Notes: generated by a model from the letters alone, not told the origin. Shown: positions 43,546-52,997, numbered from the stretch's first letter. The stretch: DNA of 64,000 nucleotides from Hyphomicrobium sp. (GCA_017512425.1 JAFWGI010000014.1:62001-126000); one strand, 5' to 3'. Numbers and translations: made by a program.

Positions 43546-44760
43546 TTAGAGCGCTAAGCGGCGAAGCGCCATGAGAACGAGAGAATCCAGGCCCTGACGC
43601 ACGATTCCGGCCTTTTTAATGTCCTCGGTGGCGTAGAGCGGCACCTCGGATTGAGCACTCGACGTGCTCGTAATGCGCAACGTCGCAACCTGATCGCCTT
43701 TTTTGACGGGCGGCTTCAGCGGCGCTTTGTAGACGATCTCAGCCGATAGGCGCTGGTTGGCCGGTTGTTTCGGCAGCGACAGCGTAATCTCGCCTTTGCC
43801 CGCGAGCGGGACATACATACTGCTACCACCCCAGACGCGGGCATGGCCGACGACCTCGCCATCATCGAAGACGCGGACGGTATTAAACGACTTGAAGCCC
43901 CATTCCAACAATTTGACCGCTTCGTCACGGCGCTGATTTTCATTTTCGAGACCCATGACGACGACGATCAGGCGTTTGCCCTGCTGCAGCGCTGAGGCGA
44001 CCAGTCCGAAGCCGGCTTCCTTCGTGTGACCCGTCTTCAAGCCATCCGCGCCGATCTCCAAAGACAGCAGCGGATTGCGATTGAAGAACTTGTGCTTGCG
44101 ATACAGAAATTCCTTCTGCCCGAACACCGGATACTGATCCGGATATTCGATGATCAAATGCCGCGCGAGGATCGCCAGTTCGCGCGGCGTCATGAGTTGC
44201 TGCGCGTTCGGCAGTCCGGTCGCGTTGCCGAACGTCGATTGCGCCATGCCGATGCGGCGCGCTTCTGCGGTCATCAGCTTTGCAAACGCCGCTTCGCTGC
44301 CTGCGATGCCTTCGGCAACCGAAATTGCAGCGTCGTTGCCCGACTGAACCGCGATGCCTTGAATCAGTTCGTCGACGCGCGCCTTGGTATTGATCGGCAC
44401 GAACATGGCGGACGTGCGCGAGGGCGCGCCGCCTGTGCGCCAGGCGTTCTCGCTCATCACGAATTCGTCCGACGCGTTGATCTTGCCGTCTTTCATCGCC
44501 TTGAAGAGCACGGCGAGCGTCATGAGCTTGCTCATGCTGGCAGGCGCAGCCAGTTCGTCGGCGCGCGCTTGAAACAGCACAGCGCCGGTTGCCGCGTCCA
44601 CCAGAATGGCGCGCGGTGCTCTGGTCGTGAAGCCTTGGGCATCCTGCGCCGCTGCAGGTGAACTAGAGCCGGCGAACACCGGCAGAAACGCAAGAAACAA
44701 ATAAACTACAAAAACACTCAACCAGTGGCAGCGGGGCATCGAATTCGGTCGCGGCAACAT
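43546..44760 (-). CDS. dacF: D-alanyl-D-alanine carboxypeptidase (DacF/PBP5 type)
   Basis: A 404-aa low-molecular-weight penicillin-binding protein. The signal peptide is FVVYLFLAFLPVFAGSSSPAAAQD. The catalytic motifs are SMSK (Ser75 and Lys78), SGN in VQSGNDAAI, and KTG in LKTGHTKEAGFG. The C-terminal PBP5 C domain follows. It removes the terminal D-Ala and so limits 4-3 cross-linking. Two starts are possible; neither has a strong ribosome-binding site. In related genomes rlpA precedes it; here only a fragment of such a gene does. Confidence 0.93.
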   Translation of the reverse strand: MLPRPNSMPRCHWLSVFVVYLFLAFLPVFAGSSSPAAAQDAQGFTTRAPRAILVDAATGAVLFQARADELAAPASMSKLMTLAVLFKAMKDGKINASDEFVMSENAWRTGGAPSRTSAMFVPINTKARVDELIQGIAVQSGNDAAISVAEGIAGSEAAFAKLMTAEARRIGMAQSTFGNATGLPNAQQLMTPRELAILARHLIIEYPDQYPVFGQKEFLYRKHKFFNRNPLLSLEIGADGLKTGHTKEAGFGLVASALQQGKRLIVVVMGLENENQRRDEAVKLLEWGFKSFNTVRVFDDGEVVGHARVWGGSSMYVPLAGKGEITLSLPKQPANQRLSAEIVYKAPLKPPVKKGDQVATLRITSTSSAQSEVPLYATEDIKKAGIVRQGLDSLVLMALRRLAL

Positions 44761-44932
44761 GACGGCTGTAGCGGGCCTCTTTGCAAAACGGAGTTCGTAC
44801 AATGTGCTGTCAAACTTGGCGGCAGTATCGGCCGCAGCCGCACGAGACGCAATGCGCAGCACACCCTAGTCCCGCGACAGTATCACTGGGAAACAATCCC
44901 GGGCGGCATCGATCCTTCGCGTACAAACACGG

Positions 44933-45412
44933 CTATTCGAAGTCGATCGATGGCGCCTGGACACCGCGACCGGCAATTTCGCTCGCTGCAACCTGGGCTT
45001 GCGACGGGGACATTGGCCCTAACCGGACACGATACGCGTCAGCGCCGTTGCTGCCCGACAGCGGCGCGACCTCGAACGGTCCGAGGTCGCCGAGATCACG
45101 GCGCCACTGCTCGGCGCTGACGCGGTCGCGGAAAATGCCGACGTTGACGAACGCGCGGCCAGATCGTGCGCTGCGGCTGTCGTCACTCCATGCGTCCGCA
45201 CCATCCCGCGGACGCGGTGCACCCACGTAGTAGGGCGGTGGCGCGACGCTTGCCGTCTGATAGCGCGGCTTCGCAGCGGGTTCCGGCTTGCCGGCGAGCG
45301 CTGCCCCTCCGCGCCTGCGACAGTCGTCGCGGCAAAAGGCAAGAGACGCGCAGACTTGCGGGCCGGGCGATAGACTTCTACATGACGCCTTCGACTGTAA
45401 GGAGATCGTCAT
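44933..45412 (-). pseudogene. SPOR-domain remnant of an rlpA-like gene, N terminus lost
   Basis: The last about 80 codons encode a SPOR peptidoglycan-binding domain (GRAFVNVGIFRDRVSAEQWR, then FEVAPLSGSNGADAYRVRLG, then ASEIAGRG), preceded by a linker PEPAAKPRYQTASVAPPPYYVGA typical of RlpA. The double-psi barrel domain that should come before it is absent. The frame runs backwards through non-coding-looking sequence into the 5' end of yqeY on the other strand. It sits upstream of dacF, where a full rlpA normally is. It could still be expressed as a short SPOR protein. Confidence 0.6.
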
Positions 45413-45848
45413 GAAGGCCCGGATTACGAGCGACATCAAAGAGGCGATGAAAGCCGGCGATAAAGCCAAGGTCGGCACGTTGCGGCTCGTCAATGCCGCG
45501 ATCCAGACGGCGGAGATCGAAAGCAAAGGTACGCTCGACGACGCGGCCGTGATCGCGGTCATGACCAAAATGGTCAAGCAGCGGCGCGATTCCATTGCGC
45601 AGTACACGAGCGGCGGGCGCGCCGACTTGGCCGCCGTCGAGCAGGCCGAAATCGCAATCATCGAAGCCTATCTTCCAAAGCAGATGGAAGAGGCTGCGGT
45701 CGCCGCTGCGATCGCCGACGCCATGAAGGAATCCGGCGCGGCCAGCCCCAAGGACATGGGGAAGGTCATGGCGATCCTTAAAGCCAAGTACGCCGGTCAG
45801 ATGGACTTCCAGAAGGCCAGCGCCGCCGTGAAGGCTGCGTTGGGTTAG
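45411..45848 (+). CDS. GatB/YqeY domain protein
   Basis: A 145-aa protein with the YqeY domain, related to the tail of the GatB amidotransferase subunit that binds tRNA. Motifs: TSDIKEAMKAGDKAKVGTLRL, TKMVKQRRDSIAQYTSGGR, and IIEAYLPKQMEE. AAGGAG precedes the ATG. In related genomes it stands divergent from carA and upstream of dnaG; here carA is missing, replaced by the rlpA remnant. Confidence 0.93.
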   Translation: MKARITSDIKEAMKAGDKAKVGTLRLVNAAIQTAEIESKGTLDDAAVIAVMTKMVKQRRDSIAQYTSGGRADLAAVEQAEIAIIEAYLPKQMEEAAVAAAIADAMKESGAASPKDMGKVMAILKAKYAGQMDFQKASAAVKAALG

Positions 45849-45855
45849 TGACGTC

Positions 45856-45961
45856 GCCTCTCCCCTTGGGGAGAGGCAGGAGCGCAGCGACGGTGAGGGG
45901 GCTGTCGCGGTGCTTTTTATGCTCGCCCCTCACCCCGACCCTCTCCCCAAGGGGAGAGGGA
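45856..45961. repeat. Compound inverted-repeat element between yqeY and dnaG
   Basis: A terminal hairpin GCCTCTCCCCTTGGGGAGAG-GC, an arm GGTGAGGGG, a loop, the complementary arm CCCCTCACC, and a second hairpin CCCTCTCCCC-AA-GGGGAGAGGG. The second half (CCCCTCACCCCGACCC onward) recurs at 50591. This is the common alphaproteobacterial palindromic repeat type. Confidence 0.75.
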
Positions 45962-46096
45962 GTCCGTGGCCTGTGGATAGCGGGCACGGGCAGGAATGCC
46001 ACGCTCAGGACTGTCCGAGGGTTGCGGCGAATCACTTACATGTTTGTCGAAGCGGTGATTCGGGAAACACTCCGATCATCCACGCTTTGAGGACAT

Positions 46097-48115
46097 ATGC
46101 GGTTCAACCCGAGCCTTCTTGACGAAATCCGTGCCCGATTGCCTGTCAGCCAGGTCGTCGGCCGGAAAGTCGCGCTCAAGAAGAAAGGCCGCGAGTACGC
46201 CGGACTGTCGCCGTTCAAAAGCGAAAAGTCGCCGTCGTTTTTCGTCAACGACCAAAAGGGCTTCTACCACTGCTTTGCGAGCGGTGAGCACGGCGACATT
46301 TTCACGTTCCTGATGAAGACCGAGGGGCTTGAATTTCCCGAGGCCGTCGAACGGCTCGCGGCCGAAGCGGGTGTGCCGCTGCCCAAGCCGACCGAGCGCA
46401 ACATCGAACAGGAAGATCAGCGCGACCGGCTCTATCGTCTGCTCGAAGCGTCCGCTGCATTTTTCGAAGACGCGTTGAAGGGCGGCGCCGGGACAGAGGC
46501 GCGGCGCTATGTACTCGAAAAACGCGGTCTGAAACGCGAAACGATTGCCGCGTTCCGCCTAGGCTTCGCGCCGAATTCCCGCTCCGCGCTGAAGGATAAT
46601 CTCAAAGCCAAAGGCTTTTCGATCCCCGACATGATCGCATCCGGCATGCTGATCGGCGGCGAGGATATCCCCGAACCCTACGACCGGTTCCGCAACCGCG
46701 TGATGTTTCCGATCCAGGATTTGAAGGGCCGCGTGATCGCGTTCGGCGGCCGTGCGCTCGATAAGGACGCGCCAGCTAAGTATCTCAATTCGCCAGAGAC
46801 ACCTCTTTTTCACAAAGGCGGCGTGCTGTTCAACGCGGCCCGCGCCCGTCCCCTCGCTCATGACCGCGACCGCATGATTGCTGTCGAAGGCTACATGGAT
46901 GTCGTCGCGTTGACCGAAGGCGGCTTCGGCGAAGCGGTCGCCCCTCTCGGAACCGCGCTGACCGAGGATCAGGTCAAGCTGATGTGGCGCGTCGTGCCCG
47001 AACCGATCCTCTGTTTCGACGGCGACAGCGCCGGACAGAAGGCGGCGTTCCGCGCCGTCGATACGGTGTTGCCGCATCTCAAACCCGGCATGAGCGTCGC
47101 ATTCGCGTTCCTGCCCGACGGCGCCGATCCCGACGATCTGATCCGCCAGCAGGGCGCGGCTGCGATGACGGAGGTGCTATCGAAAACCCGGCCGCTGATC
47201 GACATGCTCTGGGACCGCGAGATGAACGCCGGCCCGACCGCGACGCCCGAACAGAAGGCTTCGCTCGAAACCCGCCTGCGGGCCCTCGCGCAGACAATTG
47301 CCGATCCGACGGTGCGCAGCCACTACGACCGCGAGCTGCGGGACCGGCTTTACCAGTTCGGCCGCCAGAGCCGCGACAAGGCCTGGGCGAACCGCGAAAT
47401 GGGCCGCGAAAAAGGGACTTATCCCCCCACATCCCAGGCGGGCCAGAAAGGCACCTCCTACGCCCGTCCCGTTTTGGCGCCTGACTGGAAGGCGGACGAG
47501 CGCGCCCGCCTCCAGGGGCGCTCCCAGAAGCGCTGGCCACCATCCCAGCCCGGACTGGCCGTTCACGCCCAGCCGAGCGCCGAATTGTCCTCGCTCAGCC
47601 AGCCGGTGCCGCCAAGGGAAGCTTTGATTCTCAAAACCATGCTTAACCATCCCCATCTGATTGATGAGGATTGTGAGGTGCTTGCGGAGTTGGTCTTCAC
47701 ATCCAGCGCGCTTTCCGCCCTGCGTGATGAAGTCCTGTCGATCCACGCCCGGTCGATTTCACTTGACAGCGCAACATTGCACACCCAATTGACCAAATCT
47801 GGGGTTGCCAAGGTGGTGGACCTCGTCGCGAGAACGATGACGCACGCCAGCGACCGTTTCGCCGAACAGAATGCTTCCGCCACCGAGGTCGCAGCCGCTT
47901 GGCACCACATTCTCGCGCTTCAGCAGCGTGAGGGTAACCTCATGCACGCATTGAAGGCCGCTATGGATGTTTGGGACCGGGAAGGCTCAGAGGACGCTTG
48001 GGCACGGTTGCATGACATCAAATGCGAAATCGCACGTATCGACGCCATCGATCTCGATGGCCCGGAGAGTGCATCTTTGAGCGGCGCCGGCGACGGCGTC
48101 AAACGCGCCAGTTAG
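46097..48115 (+). CDS. dnaG: DNA primase
   Basis: A 672-aa replication primase. The N-terminal domain is the CHC2 type, but three of four zinc ligands are replaced (Ser38, Lys41, Cys59 kept, Ser62), as is usual in alphaproteobacterial DnaG. The RNA polymerase domain has a TOPRIM core seen in AVEGYMDVVAL and CFDGDSAGQKAA. The C-terminal helicase-binding domain starts near residue 500. GAGGA precedes the ATG. It is followed by rpoD, the conserved macromolecular-synthesis arrangement. Confidence 0.96.
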   Translation: MRFNPSLLDEIRARLPVSQVVGRKVALKKKGREYAGLSPFKSEKSPSFFVNDQKGFYHCFASGEHGDIFTFLMKTEGLEFPEAVERLAAEAGVPLPKPTERNIEQEDQRDRLYRLLEASAAFFEDALKGGAGTEARRYVLEKRGLKRETIAAFRLGFAPNSRSALKDNLKAKGFSIPDMIASGMLIGGEDIPEPYDRFRNRVMFPIQDLKGRVIAFGGRALDKDAPAKYLNSPETPLFHKGGVLFNAARARPLAHDRDRMIAVEGYMDVVALTEGGFGEAVAPLGTALTEDQVKLMWRVVPEPILCFDGDSAGQKAAFRAVDTVLPHLKPGMSVAFAFLPDGADPDDLIRQQGAAAMTEVLSKTRPLIDMLWDREMNAGPTATPEQKASLETRLRALAQTIADPTVRSHYDRELRDRLYQFGRQSRDKAWANREMGREKGTYPPTSQAGQKGTSYARPVLAPDWKADERARLQGRSQKRWPPSQPGLAVHAQPSAELSSLSQPVPPREALILKTMLNHPHLIDEDCEVLAELVFTSSALSALRDEVLSIHARSISLDSATLHTQLTKSGVAKVVDLVARTMTHASDRFAEQNASATEVAAAWHHILALQQREGNLMHALKAAMDVWDREGSEDAWARLHDIKCEIARIDAIDLDGPESASLSGAGDGVKRAS

Positions 48116-48222
48116 CGCGGACATTGAAATTTGAGGCCGTTGCCAAGAATAAGGGCGCGGCTGGAACTCAATATTGGCGTCCCTCGTACAAGAGTTGACG
48201 CCCGGAACTTGAAGGACAGCGG

Positions 48223-50214
48223 ATGGCACGCGCAACGCAGGCAAGTCAGAAGACCGAGGACAAGGAGCAGGCCGCGGCTGATGCGCCGGAGCGCGACAGC
48301 CCCCTGCTCGATCTTTCGGACCAGGCGGTCAAGAAGCTGCTGAAGTCGGCGAAGGCCAAGGGCTACGTCACGCTTGACCAGCTCAACGCCGTTTTGCCGT
48401 CGGAAGAAGTCTCGTCCGACCAGATTGAAGACATCTACGCGATGCTCTCGGATATGGGCATCAACGTCGTCGAAACCGACGACGCCGAAGAAAAGGAAGA
48501 AGGCGACGGCGAGGCCGACGAAGAGGAAGGCCGCGCGCTCGTTCCGCAAGGCGCACTCGCCAAGTCTGAAACCAAGTCGGAGCCGGCTGAGCGCACCGAC
48601 GATCCCGTCCGCATGTATTTGCGCGAAATGGGCTCAGTCGAGCTGCTGTCGCGTGAAGGCGAAATTGCGATCGCCAAGCGCATCGAGGCCGGCCGCGAAG
48701 CGATGATCGCGGGCCTGTGCGAAAGCCCGCTGACCTTCCAGGCCATCATCATCTGGCGCGATGAGTTGAACGAAGGCAAGATTTTGCTGCGTGACATCAT
48801 CGATCTCGAAGCAACCTATGAAGGCCCCGAAGGCAAGGAAGTGCCGAACGCTGGGCCGGACGGCATCGCGATTCACGAGAACCCCGGCGCTCCGCAAATT
48901 TCGGGCGCGCCCGAAGGCGACGTCGAGGACGACGACGAATTCGAGAACGCCATGTCGCTCGCAGCGATGGAAGCCGAATTGAAGCCGAAGGTCTTCGAGA
49001 TCTTCGACAACATCGCCGGCACCTACAAAAAGCTGCGCAAGCAGCAGGACAAGAAGCTTGAGCAGCAGGTCGCGGGCGAACAGGGCTCGCGTCAGCAGCA
49101 GAAGGCCTACGAAAAGCTGCACGACGAAATCGTCGCCGAGGTCAAATCGCTGTCGTTGAACAACAACCGCATCGAGAGCCTCGTCGAGCAGCTCTACTCG
49201 ATCAACAAGCGTCTTATCGGACTTGAAGGCCGGTTGATGCGCTTGGCTGACAGCTACGGCGTCGCGCGCCAGCTGTTCATCGACGAATACTACGGCAACG
49301 AGCTCGATCAGACGTGGCTCGATCGCATGTCGACCAACGGCAAGAAGTGGACCGGGTTCGTCAAAGCGGAACGCCCGCAGATCGAAGGCATTCGCAACGA
49401 CATTCATGCGCTGGCGACCGACACGGGCCTCGAAATCCCTGAGTTCCGCCGCATCGTCAAAGCCGTGCAGAAAGGCGAGCGCGAAGCCCGCCAAGCCAAG
49501 AAGGAAATGGTCGAAGCCAACCTTCGCCTCGTGATCTCGATTGCGAAAAAGTACACCAACCGCGGCTTGCAGTTCCTCGACCTGATCCAGGAAGGCAACA
49601 TCGGCCTGATGAAGGCCGTCGACAAATTCGAGTACCGCCGCGGCTATAAGTTCTCGACCTACGCGACGTGGTGGATCCGTCAGGCGATCACGCGTTCGAT
49701 CGCGGATCAGGCCCGCACCATCCGTATTCCGGTGCACATGATCGAGACGATCAACAAGATCGTCCGCACGTCGCGGCAGATGCTGCACGAGATCGGCCGC
49801 GAGCCGACGCCGGAAGAACTGGCCGAAAAGCTCGCGATGCCGCTTGAGAAGGTGCGCAAGGTTCTCAAAATCGCCAAGGAGCCGATCTCGCTTGAGACGC
49901 CGATTGGCGACGAAGAAGATTCACATCTCGGCGACTTCATCGAAGACCGCAACGCGGTGCTACCGATTGAGGCCGCAATCCAGTCGAACCTGCGGGAGAC
50001 GACAACGCGCGTTCTGGCATCGCTGACCCCGCGCGAAGAGCGCGTGCTGCGTATGCGCTTCGGCATCGGCATGAACACCGACCACACGCTCGAAGAAGTC
50101 GGCCAGCAGTTCTCGGTGACACGCGAACGTATCCGCCAGATCGAAGCCAAGGCGCTGCGCAAGCTGAAGCATCCGAGCCGGTCGCGGAAGCTGCGCTCGT
50201 TCCTCGATAACTAG
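48223..50214 (+). CDS. rpoD: RNA polymerase primary sigma factor RpoD (sigma-70)
   Basis: A 663-aa housekeeping sigma factor. Region 1.1 (residues 25-110) is followed by an acidic linker, region 1.2 ([21 protein letters not shown]), and a large non-conserved region rich in Gln/Lys. Region 2 has [27 protein letters not shown] split in family alignments, with the -10 recognition segment [17 protein letters not shown]. Region 3 and region 4 follow, with [12 protein letters not shown]-type [16 protein letters not shown] and the -35 helix [25 protein letters not shown] lies 7 nt before the ATG. A strong terminator follows. Confidence 0.97.
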   Translation: MARATQASQKTEDKEQAAADAPERDSPLLDLSDQAVKKLLKSAKAKGYVTLDQLNAVLPSEEVSSDQIEDIYAMLSDMGINVVETDDAEEKEEGDGEADEEEGRALVPQGALAKSETKSEPAERTDDPVRMYLREMGSVELLSREGEIAIAKRIEAGREAMIAGLCESPLTFQAIIIWRDELNEGKILLRDIIDLEATYEGPEGKEVPNAGPDGIAIHENPGAPQISGAPEGDVEDDDEFENAMSLAAMEAELKPKVFEIFDNIAGTYKKLRKQQDKKLEQQVAGEQGSRQQQKAYEKLHDEIVAEVKSLSLNNNRIESLVEQLYSINKRLIGLEGRLMRLADSYGVARQLFIDEYYGNELDQTWLDRMSTNGKKWTGFVKAERPQIEGIRNDIHALATDTGLEIPEFRRIVKAVQKGEREARQAKKEMVEANLRLVISIAKKYTNRGLQFLDLIQEGNIGLMKAVDKFEYRRGYKFSTYATWWIRQAITRSIADQARTIRIPVHMIETINKIVRTSRQMLHEIGREPTPEELAEKLAMPLEKVRKVLKIAKEPISLETPIGDEEDSHLGDFIEDRNAVLPIEAAIQSNLRETTTRVLASLTPREERVLRMRFGIGMNTDHTLEEVGQQFSVTRERIRQIEAKALRKLKHPSRSRKLRSFLDN

Positions 50215-50237
50215 GCGATTGCTTGCACTAAAACTAT

Positions 50238-50270
50238 AAAGGCCGCCTCACACGGGCGGCCTTTCGCTTT
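50238..50270 (+). terminator. Intrinsic terminator of rpoD
   Basis: AAAGGCCGCC-N6-GGGCGGCCTT followed by TCGCTTTT, 23 nt after the rpoD stop. Confidence 0.9.
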
Positions 50271-50319
50271 TGCAGCCTGCATGCCAAGCTCATTTTAGAG
50301 ATCACAGAGCTGGCCGCAT

Positions 50320-50586
50320 ATGTCTGACCTCCACATCATCATCGCCGAAAGCGGGATCATCCTGGCGCGCGGGGCGGACATGACGTTTCGCGAGTTCCAG
50401 GACATCTATCCGGATTTCATGACGTCACTCGGGCCGATGGACCGCGACGGCGTGTTCGATACATTCGAGATCGAGTGGCCCGACATTCTGGTCATCAATC
50501 ACGATACGATCCGCACTTTTGTCGATGCCCAGGGCAACGACCGCAAAGCCGAAGTCCGCCTCGCCATGAACGGCGGCCCTCCGTAA
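50320..50586 (+). CDS. Small conserved protein, function unknown
   Basis: An 88-aa acidic cytosolic protein with mixed strand/helix pattern: HIIIAESGIILARGADMTFREFQDIYPDFM, then DGVFDTFEIEWPDILVINHDTIRTFVDAQGN in two parts. No signal peptide or cysteines. The family is not recognised. It lies between the rpoD terminator and a palindromic repeat, so it is probably monocistronic. Its ribosome-binding site is weak. Confidence 0.6.
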   Translation: MSDLHIIIAESGIILARGADMTFREFQDIYPDFMTSLGPMDRDGVFDTFEIEWPDILVINHDTIRTFVDAQGNDRKAEVRLAMNGGPP

Positions 50587-50590
50587 CCGC

Positions 50591-50624
50591 CCCCTCACCC
50601 AACCCTCTCCCCAAGGGGAGAGGG
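50591..50624. repeat. Second copy of the CCCCTCACCC palindromic repeat
   Basis: CCCCTCACCC-AA-CCCTCTCCCC-AA-GGGGAGAGGG, differing from the 45926-45960 segment by one deletion and one substitution. It directly follows the stop codon of the upstream gene and could act as a terminator. Confidence 0.75.
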
Positions 50625-50687
50625 AGCGTCCCCGTTGTCGGCTTCCACCAAGGGCACAGCGCCATCGGCGGTCCGCAGTGAAACGCG

Positions 50688-51041
50688 TTACGAGACCAGC
50701 AGCACGACGGCCAGCGCCAGGATCGCCGGCAAAGCTTGTATGAAGAATATTCGCGGCTTCACGGTGAGCGCGCCGTAGATGCCGGCGACGATGACGCAAG
50801 CGAGGAAGAACACCGTCAGGTCAAGGCGCGCCGACCACAACGCCCAGATCAAGCCCGCCGCGAGAAAGCCATTATAAAGGCCCTGGTTTGCGGCCGGCAC
50901 GCGCGACGCCGCCGAGAACTCCGGCGTCAGGCGAAAAGTTTTCCGTCCGACGGGATGATCCCAAAAGAACATCTCCAAAATCATGAATCCGATGTGCGCA
51001 AGCGCGACAACGGCAATCAGAATTTGACCGAGCGGCTGCAT
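50688..51041 (-). CDS. DUF1304 family membrane protein
   Basis: A 117-aa protein with four membrane helices. The family pattern is seen in GQILIAVVALAHIGFMILEMFFW, then FRLTPEFSAASRVPAANQGLYNGFLAAGLIWAL split in two, and VKPRIFFIQALPAILAL. DUF1304 proteins are small integral membrane proteins without an established activity. The start MQPLGQ is preferred over a TTG four codons earlier. Confidence 0.88.
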   Translation of the reverse strand: MQPLGQILIAVVALAHIGFMILEMFFWDHPVGRKTFRLTPEFSAASRVPAANQGLYNGFLAAGLIWALWSARLDLTVFFLACVIVAGIYGALTVKPRIFFIQALPAILALAVVLLVS

Positions 51042-51083
51042 GGTCGCGTCCAAAGGCTCCCTTCGGCTAACCTGCCCACCTTT

Positions 51084-51551
51084 TCAACCGATCTTGACGA
51101 TCTCGGCTTCGCCGTTGCCGGCAACGACAACGTCGCCCAGCGCTTTTCCGAGCAATGCCTGCGCCAGCGGCGAGACGTAGGACAAAGTACCTTTCGACGG
51201 ATTGGCCTCGTCTTCGCCGACGATGCGGAAGGTCTGCTTGCGGCCGTCGTCGCGCGCGATTGTTACCGTCGATCCGAACTGCACCTCAGTTACATCGGCG
51301 GGCGGTGGCAATACCTCCGCCGTCGCGCGCCGTGCCGACCAGTAGCGCAGATCGCGGCTGGCGCGGGCGATGGCCGCGCGGTCGTTGATCGCCTGCGCCG
51401 CCGCCATGTCTTCGGCGGAACGCGACGCTTCGGCTTCGATCATCGCGAGGCCGTCCGCCGTCACGATGTTGCGGTGTTCCGAAATCAGCTTGTCGGGCAA
51501 GTCCTCGAAGGCTTCGAGGCCATCCGGCTCTTTGACGAAGGCTCTGCTCAT
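51084..51551 (-). CDS. GreA/GreB-type transcription elongation factor family protein
   Basis: A 155-aa protein related to GreA/GreB. An N-terminal coiled-coil-like region (LAMIEAEASRSAEDMAAAQAINDRAAIAR in two pieces) and a C-terminal FKBP-like domain (VQFGSTVTIARDDGRKQTFRIVGEDEANPSKG, then YVSPLAQALLGKALGDVV). The typical GreA signature LSYVSPLAxALLGK is present. The coiled-coil tip acidic pair needed for transcript cleavage is not clearly identifiable, so cleavage activity is uncertain. Confidence 0.85.
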   Translation of the reverse strand: MSRAFVKEPDGLEAFEDLPDKLISEHRNIVTADGLAMIEAEASRSAEDMAAAQAINDRAAIARASRDLRYWSARRATAEVLPPPADVTEVQFGSTVTIARDDGRKQTFRIVGEDEANPSKGTLSYVSPLAQALLGKALGDVVVAGNGEAEIVKIG

Positions 51552-51610
51552 CAACCGAGCCTATCCGCTGCGCGCCTCAAACGCAAAACGCACTCTGCTG
51601 TTTCAGGTCA

Positions 51611-51645
51611 AAGAAAAACCGCCCCAGCGCGCGGCCGGAGCGGTT
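51611..51645 (-). terminator. Intrinsic terminator of the IalB-like gene
   Basis: AACCGC-N17-GCGGTT followed on the minus strand by TTTCTTTG. It lies about 29 nt after the stop of that gene. Confidence 0.75.
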
Positions 51646-51673
51646 TCAATTGTCAGCGTCGGCTACGAAGCGC

Positions 51674-52594
51674 TTATGGCGCTGCCGGAGCGGCTGGCTT
51701 CGCGGCCGGAGCAGCAGCCGGCTTTGCAGCAGGCTTCGCAGCCGTCGAACCCGTCGTGGTCGGCGGTGCGCCTGGACCATCGAGCGGCAGGTTCTTCATC
51801 TGGTCGGCCTTCATCTTCTCGGCCATCTGAATCTGACGTTCGCGGATCTGCTTCATCAAAGCGCCGCGCGCTTCAGCGTACTTCTTGTTGTCGACCGGCG
51901 CGCCGGCGGTGGCTTCATTGTAGCCATCGAGCGGAACCGGGAACGCGACCGGCTGAGCCGCAGCGTTCATTGCGAGGACCATCAGACCACCGCCAGCTGC
52001 GAGCTGGTCGGTGATTTCCTTGGTCGCTTCGGTTTCAGCCGTGCAGCCTGCCGGGTGGCAGAGCGAGTATTTGAGTTCGATCGGCTTCAGCGTCTTTTCG
52101 TCGACCTTCTCGTTCTTCTGAACGGCGGCCCACTGCTCCTTTGTGTAGACGGCCGCGCGGATGCCCGGCGGGATCGCCATGCCCAGCGGAACCATGATCA
52201 TCAGCGACTGCTTGTCCTGGCCTTCGATCTGGCGGATCGCAGCCGAGACGAGCACCATCCCGGTGTTGCCGTCGAGACGTTCATGGTGCGTCAGGCAGAG
52301 GTTCTTCTCTTCCTTGACGTCCTTGCCGTCCTTGTCCTTTTTGACGAGCGGCGCCTTTTCGCAAAGCTTGACCCAGGCGCTCTTACCGGCTGCGTCGGCG
52401 GCGGCGCCACCGGCAGGTGCTGCGGCAGCTGGCTTCGCGGCAGGAGCCGCAGCCGGCTTTGCGGCGGGCTTTGCTGCCGGAGCAGCGGGCGCTGCGTCCT
52501 GCGCGAACGCGGCGCTCGAGAACATCATCACGGCCGCACATGCAGCAGCGGATAAAACCGACTGTGTGGCATCACGGAAAACTGCGTTTCTCAT
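51674..52594 (-). CDS. Invasion-associated locus B (IalB) family protein with Pro/Ala/Lys tails
   Basis: A 306-aa exported protein. The signal peptide ends near AAFAQD (residue 32). The IalB domain (about 68-225) has WVKLCEKAPLVKKDKDGKDV, KNLCLTHHERLDGNTG, IMVPLGMAIPPGIRAAVY, and KYSLCHPAGCTAETEAT, with conserved cysteines likely in disulfides. The mature chain is flanked on both sides by nearly the same low-complexity segment, AAKPAAKPAAAPAAKPA. The role is envelope-associated in studied relatives such as Bartonella, but free-living homologues are common and have no known virulence function. Confidence 0.88.
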   Translation of the reverse strand: MRNAVFRDATQSVLSAAACAAVMMFSSAAFAQDAAPAAPAAKPAAKPAAAPAAKPAAAAPAGGAAADAAGKSAWVKLCEKAPLVKKDKDGKDVKEEKNLCLTHHERLDGNTGMVLVSAAIRQIEGQDKQSLMIMVPLGMAIPPGIRAAVYTKEQWAAVQKNEKVDEKTLKPIELKYSLCHPAGCTAETEATKEITDQLAAGGGLMVLAMNAAAQPVAFPVPLDGYNEATAGAPVDNKKYAEARGALMKQIRERQIQMAEKMKADQMKNLPLDGPGAPPTTTGSTAAKPAAKPAAAPAAKPAAPAAP

Positions 52595-52997
52595 GAACTT
52601 AAAAATCCTCGCTACTTCGGGCCGGTCATGCCGGCTCCTGACCCCTCTGGACGCCGCGCTGGCCGCCAGGGCCTCTAGCGCAGGCGTGGCATTTAGCACA
52701 AACGTGTCCGGCGCTGCGGGCGCCGTTCAGATGCGCGAGTAAGGCTCGGATTGCGGCAATCCCGTGACCGCTTGCGCGCATCTCTGGTGGTGGCTGGCGT
52801 GGTTCGGTATGGCGTTGCGCAAACGCCACTGTGACAAGCCGTCTAACAGAGTTAAGCGCGCTTTTGAGAACCATCAGAACCAAAGGAGATGGGCACTCAA
52901 ACGGTGCGTCGGCTTTGCCATAGCCCGGCTTTTCCAGTGTGTTAGCAATCCGCGTTCAAGCCGGGTAGAACACGGCACGCGAGCGGAGCCTGAACGA
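52595..52997. other. Divergent intergenic region, no gene seen
   Basis: A 403-bp spacer between the IalB-like gene and the yejA-like gene. It carries GGCGTT-GCGCA-AACGCC (about 52812-52828) and no convincing ORF. Confidence 0.4.

Noticed and set aside
45019-45342. Alternative frame over the SPOR fragment with a signal-like start
   Set aside because: The frame reads through the SPOR domain in the wrong phase and becomes Arg/Ser-rich.
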